DNA of 64,000 nt from Bradyrhizobium sp. ARR65. GTDB lineage: Bacteria; Pseudomonadota; Alphaproteobacteria; Rhizobiales; Xanthobacteraceae. The DNA is taken from the NCBI RefSeq assembly GCF_000472385.1, contig NZ_AWZU01000010.1, positions 62,221 through 126,220 of the forward strand. Reading direction: 5' to 3'. This document shows, piece by piece, positions 55,736 to 64,000 of the stretch. A program made the position numbers and the translations under genes. The notes beneath the pieces are model-generated. The model was not told the DNA's origin and did not search any database. It saw nothing but the letters and a program-made list of their open reading frames with translations. How positions within the stretch are numbered: position 1 is the stretch's first letter; every line of letters begins with the position of its first letter.

Positions 55736-55965
55736 CGAGGCCCCCATCCCACGGTCCAAAGCTTAGCGGCCCGCTAGGTAACGCGAATGAGAATGATCGT
55801 CGAGTCGAGTTCATGGCCTGAAGCAACACTAGAACAGAATGGGAAAGACTGGTAGTCGAGGGCGTTTCCCAATGATTGCAGGAACATCATCGACTGCCTC
55901 GTTGTACGCTGGTTTCCACAACCAGACCGCAACGCATGCAAACCGAGCGACCAGACCAACTTACA

Positions 55966-56160
55966 ATGATCGAGCGCATAGAACGCGCACTGGTGCTGCT
56001 CGCCTACTTCATCGAGCGGGATGGTGATTTCTGGCTCCCCATGTACGAGAGGTTCGAAATCGAGCTTCGGGAATTGAAGGCCAGGGAAGATACCAAGGCA
56101 CGCGCTCGGCGTCGGCTGTTGGCCTACAGCGAAGCAGGCGCCTTGAAGGCAATCCGCTGA
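55966..56160 (+). CDS. Small conserved hypothetical protein
   Basis: 64 residues: IERIERALVLLAYFIERDGD, then WLPMYERFEIELRELKARED. I recognise this as a short conserved protein of Rhizobiales accessory regions, often near integrases. The internal ATG at 55966 is the start; the frame upstream has a different composition. It converges with and overlaps the C-terminus of a decayed integrase by 37 bases. Confidence 0.65.
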   Translation: MIERIERALVLLAYFIERDGDFWLPMYERFEIELRELKAREDTKARARRRLLAYSEAGALKAIR

Positions 56161-56830
56161 AGATACTTGAGCTTCAATTCAAGCGACGGGCCCTTCCCGT
56201 ACTTCGGCTTGTAGGTCTTATGGCCCATGAGACTGTCGATGGGACTATCGGGAGCTTCAGCCGCAATCAGCCGGTCCTTGAAGCCATGCCGCAGCGAGTA
56301 AACCGTGTGTTGCTTAGTCGGCCGCGGTCCATTCTCTTGAAGATACTTGTTCAACGCCGCGGAAAGGTTGGAAGACTTGTGACGATAGCGCGGGAAACCC
56401 TGCGGCCGCTTTTTCATCGCGGCGAGCGCGGCACCCACCAGCGGTATCTCTCGCTGCGAGTCGACCGTCTTGGCGGCGCCCCTCCGGCAAGATCTTCACG
56501 TGAGGTATTGGTCCCTTCAGAACGATCGCATCTTCCTGCAGCTTCACGACCTCTGAAGGCCGCAGCCCGTGTCGGCCACCACGTACAAGACCAGTCGAGC
56601 ATCCTCGTTCAAGCCATCCAGGGCGCCTCTTCGCAAGCAGGCGCTTCTGGATGAAATCTGGGGACCCGTGGCCGTTCGACCTCGCCCTTCAGCCGGAGTC
56701 GCTTGAAAATGTCAGGCAGATTGAGCCGCCGCCGAACGCTGACCTCCTTCAGCATCCGGTTGAGCTGACCAATATCCTTATTGGCCGTCTTGGGCCCCAT
56801 TGTCGGCGATATCGGCCGCGTCGACGTGGA
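56124..56830 (-). pseudogene. Tyrosine recombinase/integrase, frameshifted
   Basis: Minus-strand pieces in order: KTANKDIGQLNRMLKEVSVR, LNLPDIFKRLRLKGEVERPR, then LQEDAIVLKGPIPHVKILPE in another frame, and RYRHKSSNLSAALNKYLQEN, TVYSLRHGFKDRL and IDSLMGHKTYKPKYG in a third. The last blocks hold the catalytic H-x-x-R-type and final His/Tyr region of an integrase. Several frameshifts and loss of the N-terminal part make it inactive. It marks an integration event between the defence locus and otsA. Confidence 0.8.
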
Positions 56831-56965
56831 TGACAAGCTCTTTCTGACCGACCGCAAGGCCTCATGATCCTCTCTGGCGACGTCAACATCTATACTCAAG
56901 AGATCGAGAACGTTCTGGTGGTTCACCCTTCCGTCGCAGACGTGGCCATCATCGGCATTCCCGAT
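56822..56965 (+). pseudogene. Acyl-CoA synthetase (AMP-binding) C-terminal scrap
   Basis: DDKLFLTDRKA followed, after a one-base loss, by MILSGDVNIYTQEIENVLVV and HPSVADVAIIGIPD. This is the conserved C-terminal hinge of acyl-CoA synthetases (usually MIISGGVNIYPQEIE). About 48 codons survive between the integrase relic and unrelated sequence. Confidence 0.75.
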
Positions 56966-57389
56966 CGGAGGACACGGATAGAATGGGGCAACCGGACGCC
57001 ATTCTGGTTTAGAGTTGCACGTGCATGGTTGCAGATGCTTCAAAAAGGCAGCATCATCGCCCTTGGCAACGGTGCCGGCCCAACTCGTGCAGCGGCACTA
57101 GAAGGTTCGGCGCCTGTCCTGCTAACATCGAACGACGTGTCGCTACTCCTGTTTGAACGTGCCGTCATGGGCGGGATCTCTGTTCTGGATACCCCAAGTC
57201 TCATATTGCATCGGGGCCTTCGAGAAGCTGATAGGTCACAACAATTCTGCGCGCCAAAGCCATTGCTATGGCGCCTAACCAGGCGGCCACGCCAAGGGCT
57301 GCGCCTTTCATGCGAGAGAGCAAAGTAAGACTCGGCCAGGCACAGCTACGGGCAGCTATTGCGGAGCGGCTGGGCCTAGCGACGCGCGT

Positions 57390-59132
57390 TCAGCCGCCCT
57401 TGAGCCGAGGTATAAGCATAACGTTGACGCCCTGCGGATTATTGGGGGTCACCTCCCCTCTCCCTGCAACCAACTGCGCCATGTAGGGATGACCGTGGAT
57501 GTAAAAACTAGCCGTGGGCAGGAACGGTCTCGGAAAGGCGTCTACTCTGTTCAGCACGCCGAGCAGGATGTCCGGGGCCGGCTGCGGACCGTGGTTCCAG
57601 CCCGAGCCTAGGATATGCGTGAAATCATCATCTAATCTCCGAGCCGGCCCATCGAGCGCTGGACATGACAATTGGTGCGGCGGGTCCAAATGGCTCGCAC
57701 CTCCGGCTAGTTTCCTCTCACCCCTTCCTTTCGAACCGCTAGGCTCCCCCATATCTCGCGGACTGAACCGCCCTGCGACTTTTTCAGTCCGAATTTTCTC
57801 CAACTCCCCAATGAAGTGCGCCGACCATTTCTGGATAGGATACGCTCGAAGCTTTGTTATCATGGTTCGCCAGCACGAGCGGCGTTCTTTGCGCGACATC
57901 GACAAAGCGGTTGAAATCTTGCCTGCTATGTCATTGATGTCGTAGGGATCAACGAGCAGCGCCGTGTCGAGCTCCTTGGCCGCGCCGGCAAATTTCGACA
58001 AAACCAACACGCCGGGATTGCAACCATCTTGCGCGGCGACATATTCTTTCGCAACGAGATTCATCCCGTCACGCAACGGTGTTACCACGCCGACACGTGC
58101 GGCGCGGTAGAGACCCGCGAGGACGGCCTGACTCTGAGGCTTCGTTTCGTGACGAATCGGTCTCCAGCCTTCTGTACCATGGCGAGCGTTGACATCGTCG
58201 ACAAGAGCCGCGACATGCTTCTCGTATTCGCTGTAGCTCTTGATGCTGGATCGCGAGGAGGTGGCGATTTGCAAGAGCGAGATGCTGCGCGGGTCATCGT
58301 TCAAAACCTGATTGATGGCCCGAACGCGATTGTCGAGACCCTTGGTGTAGTCGAGCCGGTCGACGCCGACGGCAAGCTTCTCACGATCGAGACCTTCCAA
58401 TAGCGAGGAGACATCGGCATTCGAACCCGCCTCTGCAGCATATTGTTCAAATTTGTTTGTATCTATGCCGATCGGAAACACTTGGCATCTTGTTACGCTA
58501 CCACGGCGTGAACTCACGATACCATCTTCGCTCGGCGTGAGCTCGAGATCAGCGCGAACACAGGCAAGGAAGTTCTGCCGGTCCTCGTCTGTCTGAAAGC
58601 CTAGCAAATCATACGCAAGCATCAATTCGGTCAGTTCGCGATGATACGGCACCAGCTGCATGTCGGGCGCTGGCCATGGCGTGTGCAGGAAGAAGCCGAT
58701 CGGCAAGTCGACACCCCGATCACGCAGCTCAGCGCCGAGCGTGAGGAAATGATAATCATGCACCCAGAACGCGTCCCGGTCCCTATACTCGAGCAGCGCG
58801 TTCGCCATGAGGGCGTTGATTTCACGGTAGCTGTTATAATCGCCTTCCGAGGAGGAGATCCGCCCTGTCAGCGAATGTAATGCCGGCCATAGTCCCGAAT
58901 TGGAAAAGCCCTCATAATAGCGCCGATAATGGTCAGGAGGCAGATCCACCCTCACGAGCTTGCCTCCGCCGAGCGCAGTGACAGGCGGCTCATTTTCCAA
59001 GGGGCGCGACGGCCCCACCCAAATTGCTCCGGATTGTTGCACCACGGGAACCAGCGCCGCTTCAAGCCCGCCCGTCTTGGGTTCATTGACGTCGCTGCCG
59101 GCAACACGGTTCGACACGATGACGAGATTCAC
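57390..59132 (-). CDS. otsA: Trehalose-6-phosphate synthase with an extra C-terminus
   Basis: 580 residues; OtsA transfers glucose from UDP-glucose to glucose-6-phosphate. The GTG start gives MNLVIVSNRVA, then GGLEAAL, FWVHDYHF, IGFFLHTPWPAPDM, VGVDRLDYTKGLDNRVRA and LRDGMNLVAKEYVAAQDG, all the substrate-binding motifs of GT20 synthases. Typical OtsA ends near residue 460-480; here ~110 more residues follow (from about GRFSPRDMGEPS), ending FLPTASFYIHGHPYMAQLVA and beyond. The extension may be read-through of DNA joined by rearrangement. otsB is not adjacent. Trehalose is a stress protectant in rhizobia. Confidence 0.93.
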   Translation of the reverse strand: MNLVIVSNRVAGSDVNEPKTGGLEAALVPVVQQSGAIWVGPSRPLENEPPVTALGGGKLVRVDLPPDHYRRYYEGFSNSGLWPALHSLTGRISSSEGDYNSYREINALMANALLEYRDRDAFWVHDYHFLTLGAELRDRGVDLPIGFFLHTPWPAPDMQLVPYHRELTELMLAYDLLGFQTDEDRQNFLACVRADLELTPSEDGIVSSRRGSVTRCQVFPIGIDTNKFEQYAAEAGSNADVSSLLEGLDREKLAVGVDRLDYTKGLDNRVRAINQVLNDDPRSISLLQIATSSRSSIKSYSEYEKHVAALVDDVNARHGTEGWRPIRHETKPQSQAVLAGLYRAARVGVVTPLRDGMNLVAKEYVAAQDGCNPGVLVLSKFAGAAKELDTALLVDPYDINDIAGKISTALSMSRKERRSCWRTMITKLRAYPIQKWSAHFIGELEKIRTEKVAGRFSPRDMGEPSGSKGRGERKLAGGASHLDPPHQLSCPALDGPARRLDDDFTHILGSGWNHGPQPAPDILLGVLNRVDAFPRPFLPTASFYIHGHPYMAQLVAGRGEVTPNNPQGVNVMLIPRLKGG

Positions 59133-59691
59133 AAGTCATCCCTTCCCGTCTAATCCGCCGTTTACCCGGCATTCGATCAATTTGGTAAACCTGATCCGCC
59201 CAAGATTTGCGGCCTCGACACCTGATCGGCCCCGACAACTTCACGCGCGCTTCGTCGGCTGTTACCAACACGGCGTGCCGGCCCGAATGACCCTTGCCCG
59301 GCAGGCGCTCGCTGACCCGCAAGACAAATGTCGTCATTCCGGCGCCCAGTGTGCCAACAGCTTGGTCTCGTTGGGGAAGCTTTCCCAAAGACCAACGCAC
59401 TGATTTTCTGCAGACAAACGGCTTGTACTTTTCGGCGACAGCCGCACCGCCGACGCGGTGTATCCGCCGCTCGACCGGCCTCCTGGCCCATGAAGATGCC
59501 GCAGGACCAAGTCGCGACCGTCTCGACGATCAAACCGTTGCCGTGCGGAGCGGCCTTTTACGCAGCGCTGAAGCGAATTGCTGCCCACCTAACTTGGTAT
59601 GTGACACAAAGACGCGTTCGGATGGTGGGACCGAAAGTCCGTCATGCTCGAGAAATATTGGTAAAACACCACAATCGTCTCGGCAGGTTTC
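59133..59691. other. 559-base stretch between otsA and the T6SS cargo genes
   Basis: No supported gene. Divergent promoters for otsA and the DUF2169 gene presumably lie here. Confidence 0.45.
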
Positions 59692-62600
59692 ATGCCCGTT
59701 CTTGTAAAGCCCCGCACACTGGGTCTGTTGACCAAATGCGAGCGTCGTCCTCCAGGGGCCAGCCTCATCATTTCGGTTTTCGCGATGTTCGATCTCGCTA
59801 ACCCGGGCGCCGACCGTCTGCACGGCGAGCAGGAGCTTTGGACTATGGCCGCGAAGGAGCTTCCGCCGGGCACCCCTCTCGACATCGGCATGCCCAAGCC
59901 GCAAGCCGAGGTGCTCATCGGCGGACATGCGGCGGCGCCTCAGGGACGGCCGACCGAGCGCATGGTGCTGGGCTTGGCGCTCGGACCGATCCGGAAGCAC
60001 CTTCTGGTGACCGGCGACCGTTATTGGCAGATGACCGCCTCCGGCTGGCGACCGACGGCCGCGCAATCGTTCCAGCAAATGCCGCTAACGCGGCACCGCG
60101 CGTTTGGCGGACCTGGCTACGCTGCGAACCGGGTCGGCTCGGGGCACGAGGCTCTCCGCCGCAGCATGGCCGGCGAACTGGTGGCCCTGCCCAACATCGA
60201 AAGCCCCGAGCATGCGATTGAGTTTATCGACACAAGCGCACCGCCTGCAGCCTTCGGACCAATGGCGCTCGATGCTAAGGAGCGCCTACAATACGCCGGG
60301 ACCTATGACGCCGGGTGGCTGCAATCGGTTGCCCCAGCTCTGGCGACCGATGCCGATCCGCGGCTTTTTCTGTTCGCTCCGCCAGACCAGCGCATGAGCG
60401 ACTTCATCTGCGGCGGAGAGCCCTACGCGCTGCAGAACTTCTCCGCCGCGCATCCATTGATCGAAGGCCGCCTGCCGAGCTTTCGCGTGCGCTGTTTCGT
60501 CGGCTGGAGCGATGCGACGCGTGGCGTCACGGAACTGCAGACGCGCATCGATACTTTGTGGCTGTTCGCGGGAGCCCGCCGCGGCGTCATGATCTACCGC
60601 ACCGCGATCGCGGTGCGGGAATTGGACGGCGGCGACGTTAGCGACATTATGGTCGCTTACGAGCAACAAGGCGAGCCCGCGCGGCCGTTCGATCATTATC
60701 TGAATGTCCGGCAGCTGCGGCTCGACCCGGCGAGCGCCGCACGCTATGCCTTTTCGGAACATCAACTCACCCCTGAGCTTTCGGCCGCCGAACGCGAACG
60801 CCGCGCAACGCAGCGGCGCCAACTGGCCGAACAGCGGGCAGCGCGGCGGCTGGCCGCCATGCGCCGGGCGTTCGATCAGCAACTCACGCAAATTGACCTT
60901 CCGCCTTCGCTGCGCCCCGCGATCGAGATACCATCCATCGAACCCTCGGGTATTCCGGAACTATTGCCTGAAGAACTTGAGAGTGGCGAAATCGATTTGG
61001 CCGAGATTCTCGAGGCCTTGGAGAAGGTACAGGAGAAGGCCGAATCTGACGTGGACAAGCTCACAGCTCAATGCGAACCGGTCCGCGTAGCCTATGAAAC
61101 GATTGCCGACGGAAACGCCGCATCGAACGATATCGACGCCTTGCTCGCCGCGATCGGCAACATGGACGCAGCGCAATCGATAGACGCGAGCCTAGCGGAA
61201 GATCTGCCGCTGCCGGTGGATCTTGATCCCGCGCTCATAGGCGATATCGAAGACAAGCTCGCGCGCGCTAGGAACTGGCGCGACAACCTCATCGGGGCGG
61301 TGCAGCAGCCGCTCGAGGAGCAAAAGCAGCTCGAGCTTGCACACGCTCGTTTCTTTAACCTGGCGGCTGGACGGCCGCTCGAGCCGATACGCAACGCCAT
61401 ATCGGACGAAGCCTTTTCCCTTCCCGATATCCCGAGGCCGGTACTGCTGCGGGAAGAAGCGCGCAGCGCCGCGCCCGAGGCGCAACCGCGCCTGACGATT
61501 GACGAGATACTGGCGCAGATCGAGAGCGCCGGTACACCGCGTGACACCGCAGCACGTGCGCGGACCGGCTTCGCCGATGCTGAAGCGGCGCTTAGAAAGG
61601 CTCTTCCTGCGTTAACCGCCGGTGAGCGTTCGCCATTCGAGGCCCTGAGTGCAAGCCATGAAACGCCAATCGCGAATGGGCCAGAAACAGCGATCGCGGC
61701 GGCGAAAACGGAGTCTACGAAAGCATTGACTGTCCTGCGGGCCGAGATCGACGAAGCGGAAGGTCAGTTGGCAGCTGGCATGGCCGCCGCACGGCTTGCC
61801 TCACCCAAGCCGCTCAGGCCTGAAATGATGCTGGCACCAGCTGTCGCACGCGCGCTGGGGGATCTCGTAGAAGAGGAGTTCCGGCGCGGCGGCACGGTTG
61901 CTGGTCGGGATCTCGCCGGCGCCGACCTCTCCGGGCGACGGTTCGCGAACGCGGACTTCTCCGGGGCCTTCCTTGAACGCGCGAAGCTAAACGGGACCAA
62001 CCTGGCCGGTGCGAAACTGCTGAAAGCCACGCTGACCGGCGCAACGCTCATCAACGCTGATTTAAGCGCGACCGATCTCACCGAAGCCAATCTCGGTGAA
62101 GCCGACTGCCGCGGAACGCGTTTCGCATGCAGCCAACTTGTGCGGATCAATCTTCTCGGCGCGCGCATGGTGGGCGCATGCTTCGACCAAGCGAGGCTTG
62201 GCGAGCTCCAGGTTTTGCGGGTACCGATGATCGGGGCAACCCTCCGCTCTGCGCAAGTAAGTCAATGCTCCTTCATTAAATCCGCCCTCGATAACACGGA
62301 TTGGGGGGACGCCGTCCTCGAGCGCGGACAATTCATGGATTTATCGCTGTCTGGTGCAAGCTTTGCTGGCGCGCGACTTGAGCAAACCTGCTTTCTTAAG
62401 GTGACAGCGCCCCAGCTCGATCTGTCGAGCTCGCAATTTGACGAAGTCAGCTTCATCGGCGACATCGATCTGCGCGACGCCCGGTTCGGCCGCAGCAGCG
62501 CCGAGGCGCTCTCATTTCAGACGGCCGACCTCAGCGGCGCCGACTTCAGCATGGCTCGACTGAACGGTGTCTATTTCGGCAAGTCGACGCTGGCGCGCGC

Positions 62601-62841
62601 CACCTTCCGAATGACCTCTCTAAAACGCTCGGTCTTCAGTGGCAACGATCTGCGCGGCAGCGATTTCTATGCCGCCAACCTCCTCGAGGCGCATCTTAAC
62701 AAGGCCGACCTGGCCGGCGCCAGCCTGCGCCATGCAAATCTCTACGGTGCCGACCTGATGGATGCTTCCTTGGTCGCGACCGATTTGAGCAACGCCAATA
62801 TCGACCGCTCCGCCCTAATGATCACGCGCCATGTCAATTGA
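59692..62841 (+). CDS. DUF2169/pentapeptide-repeat protein, type VI secretion cargo adaptor
   Basis: 1049 residues. The N-terminal ~340 residues are a DUF2169 domain (HRAFGGPGYAANRVGSGHE, GTYDAGWLQSVAPALATDAD, FVGWSD), known in type VI secretion loci as an adaptor that loads PAAR-like effectors onto VgrG. A charged helical region (about 365-480) and further coiled segments follow, then from about residue 735 a long run of pentapeptide repeats (A/S-x-L/F-x-x), predicting a quadrilateral beta-helix. The ATG at 59692 has GGCAGG upstream. It overlaps the next gene by 11 bases, giving an operon with a second pentapeptide protein and a DUF4150 gene. Confidence 0.9.
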   Translation: MPVLVKPRTLGLLTKCERRPPGASLIISVFAMFDLANPGADRLHGEQELWTMAAKELPPGTPLDIGMPKPQAEVLIGGHAAAPQGRPTERMVLGLALGPIRKHLLVTGDRYWQMTASGWRPTAAQSFQQMPLTRHRAFGGPGYAANRVGSGHEALRRSMAGELVALPNIESPEHAIEFIDTSAPPAAFGPMALDAKERLQYAGTYDAGWLQSVAPALATDADPRLFLFAPPDQRMSDFICGGEPYALQNFSAAHPLIEGRLPSFRVRCFVGWSDATRGVTELQTRIDTLWLFAGARRGVMIYRTAIAVRELDGGDVSDIMVAYEQQGEPARPFDHYLNVRQLRLDPASAARYAFSEHQLTPELSAAERERRATQRRQLAEQRAARRLAAMRRAFDQQLTQIDLPPSLRPAIEIPSIEPSGIPELLPEELESGEIDLAEILEALEKVQEKAESDVDKLTAQCEPVRVAYETIADGNAASNDIDALLAAIGNMDAAQSIDASLAEDLPLPVDLDPALIGDIEDKLARARNWRDNLIGAVQQPLEEQKQLELAHARFFNLAAGRPLEPIRNAISDEAFSLPDIPRPVLLREEARSAAPEAQPRLTIDEILAQIESAGTPRDTAARARTGFADAEAALRKALPALTAGERSPFEALSASHETPIANGPETAIAAAKTESTKALTVLRAEIDEAEGQLAAGMAAARLASPKPLRPEMMLAPAVARALGDLVEEEFRRGGTVAGRDLAGADLSGRRFANADFSGAFLERAKLNGTNLAGAKLLKATLTGATLINADLSATDLTEANLGEADCRGTRFACSQLVRINLLGARMVGACFDQARLGELQVLRVPMIGATLRSAQVSQCSFIKSALDNTDWGDAVLERGQFMDLSLSGASFAGARLEQTCFLKVTAPQLDLSSSQFDEVSFIGDIDLRDARFGRSSAEALSFQTADLSGADFSMARLNGVYFGKSTLARATFRMTSLKRSVFSGNDLRGSDFYAANLLEAHLNKADLAGASLRHANLYGADLMDASLVATDLSNANIDRSALMITRHVN

Positions 62842-63907
62842 TCTCTTATTGCAGTCGATCGACCATCAGTACCCCGTACGCGACGCTAACCTCGATGGCG
62901 AGGTGCTATCTGGACTGCGCCTGAACGACGGCGTTGTGTTGAGTTCTTCTTTCCGCGGCTCCCAGTTCACGCGTGCCCGCCTCACCGGCATGACGTTTCA
63001 GGACTGCGATTTGAGCGGCGCTTCCTTCGCCGATGCTTACCTTCAAAAATGCATATTTGTCCATTGCCGCGCTGGCCGATCCGACTGGCGGCGGGCGCGC
63101 TTCACCCAGTCGACTTTCATGACCTCAGATTTCAGCCATGGCGACTTCAGCGAGACGCAGCTCAGCCAGACGACAGCGATGCGCTGCGTGCTGGCCCAGA
63201 CGATCCTGAGTAGGGCCACCCTATCTCAAAGCGCTCTGATGGATTGTGACCTCACCAATGTCGTGCTCGACTACGCCACGCTGACGAACGCCAGTATAAC
63301 GCAGGCCGATTTGCGTAGTGCACAGGTCACGGGACTGCGTTGCGACACGATACATTTTTCGGAATGCGATCTGTCGGAGCGGGACCTCTCCGGACTTTTC
63401 CTTGCACGAGCAAACTTGAGCGGCGCCAAGCTGAACCGCACAAACCTGTCCGGAGCGGACCTCTCCGGTACGGTGTTGACTGGCGCGAGCCTCGTAGGCG
63501 CCGACCTCTCCAGCGCGACGGCTCCGAACGCACTGTTTGCCAGGGCTAACCTGCAAGCCGCCACGCTGCGCAATGCCAATTTGAGGCAATGCATCTTCGT
63601 AGAGGCGTGCCTCGATGGCTGCGATCTTTCTGGCACAACATTGGCGAACGCCGTTTTCACACGTGCATCGGCCAAGTCCAGCTTGTTTGCCGGCGCCGAC
63701 ATGTCCTATGCGCTGATGCACCACGTCAAGGTTGATGGCAGCGATTTTTCCGGCTCGCGATTTCTGCGCACTGACTTTCACTGCGCGTCGACCGCAGGCA
63801 GTTTGTTCGTGGCCCAGCGTGGGAGTGCCCTGCATACGATTCCGGAACGCGCCGTCGCTGAACTTTACGATGCAAGTCGCGTGATCCCTCTCAATGGAGT
63901 GAGCTAA
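62831..63907 (+). CDS. Pentapeptide-repeat protein
   Basis: 358 residues, almost entirely pentapeptide repeats (for example FADAYLQKC, SEETQLSQ-like turns and long A-D/N-L-S/T series between residues 25 and 330), forming a right-handed beta-helix. It starts inside the last codons of the DUF2169 gene, so translation is coupled. In type VI loci such proteins accompany DUF2169 adaptors and PAAR-like effectors; the exact role is unknown. The fold alone could also mimic DNA, as in gyrase-protecting proteins, but context favours secretion. Confidence 0.88.
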   Translation: MSIDLLLQSIDHQYPVRDANLDGEVLSGLRLNDGVVLSSSFRGSQFTRARLTGMTFQDCDLSGASFADAYLQKCIFVHCRAGRSDWRRARFTQSTFMTSDFSHGDFSETQLSQTTAMRCVLAQTILSRATLSQSALMDCDLTNVVLDYATLTNASITQADLRSAQVTGLRCDTIHFSECDLSERDLSGLFLARANLSGAKLNRTNLSGADLSGTVLTGASLVGADLSSATAPNALFARANLQAATLRNANLRQCIFVEACLDGCDLSGTTLANAVFTRASAKSSLFAGADMSYALMHHVKVDGSDFSGSRFLRTDFHCASTAGSLFVAQRGSALHTIPERAVAELYDASRVIPLNGVS

Positions 63908-63911
63908 AGAA

Positions 63912-64000
63912 ATGAGTTTTGTCAATTCAAGTGGCCCGATGTCGGCGGAGGATCAAGCGTTTCCCGACGTCTGCAACACGCCATCCGGCCCCGCCATTGT
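63912..64000 (+). CDS. DUF4150 PAAR-like protein, N-terminal fragment
   Basis: The window ends 29 codons into this gene. AFPDVCNTPSGPAI contains the PDVC-x-TP signature that opens DUF4150 domains, a PAAR-like tip domain that caps the type VI needle and often carries a toxin. It begins four bases after the pentapeptide gene, the third gene of the module. Confidence 0.8.
   Translation, partial: MSFVNSSGPMSAEDQAFPDVCNTPSGPAI

Noticed and set aside
59530..60078. 182-codon minus-strand ORF
   Set aside because: Antisense to the start of the DUF2169 gene, which has clear family motifs.
1..64000. CRISPR array
   Set aside because: No regularly spaced direct repeats of 25-40 bases were seen anywhere.

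Overview
The window looks like accessory DNA (a symbiosis-island or island-edge region) of a nodulating alphaproteobacterium, most likely Bradyrhizobium or a close relative. The basis is gene content: a NodW/NwsB-type response regulator, a VirK-family protein, a fucose-acetylase-type acyltransferase beside an FkbM methyltransferase and a broken sulfotransferase (the kinds of enzyme that decorate Nod factors), FixK-type palindromes and many decayed IS and integrase pieces. No rRNA, complete tRNA or CRISPR array was seen.

Layout. 1-5 kb is a worn defence/toxin-antitoxin patch: two abiE loci (one running off the left edge, one with a frameshifted toxin), a PIN-like gene, a KAP NTPase remnant and the decayed pseudogene of a short prokaryotic Argonaute. 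5-11 kb holds a membrane diguanylate cyclase, a DUF2130 coiled-coil protein, and a divergent HTH regulator/Fic pair with conspicuous operators. 12-21.3 kb holds the acyltransferase, IS5 and IS66 remnants, a beta-carbonic anhydrase, the sulfotransferase pseudogene, an RND efflux pump and the FkbM methyltransferase. 22-31 kb is sparse: two tandem ParA-like ATPases, VirK, an OmpR-type regulator with an altered receiver, a coupled small-gene pair, a cold-shock protein. 31.9-37 kb has a putative secreted effector with internal repeats, an IS110 remnant, NodW-like and stand-alone receiver genes. 37.8-43.8 kb is a redox/signalling block (di-haem peroxidase, membrane protein, cupredoxin, GGDEF-EAL).

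44-56 kb contains IS66 debris, three alpha/beta hydrolases (an exported LCAT-like lipase, a GHSKG protein, and a pseudo-receiver/esterase fusion) and, convergent with the last, a two-gene operon of a trypsin-like protease and a full-length KAP NTPase. This receiver-esterase/KAP/protease locus is the best candidate for an undescribed system. 56-57 kb is a scrapyard of integrase and acyl-CoA synthetase pieces. It is followed by otsA (trehalose-6-phosphate synthase) with an extra C-terminus and then a type VI secretion cargo module (DUF2169-pentapeptide protein, second pentapeptide protein, start of a DUF4150 PAAR-like protein) that continues past the right edge.

All functional calls come from reading motifs by eye; no database search was run. 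Pseudogene limits are approximate to about 10-30 bases where a frame change or junction had to be inferred.
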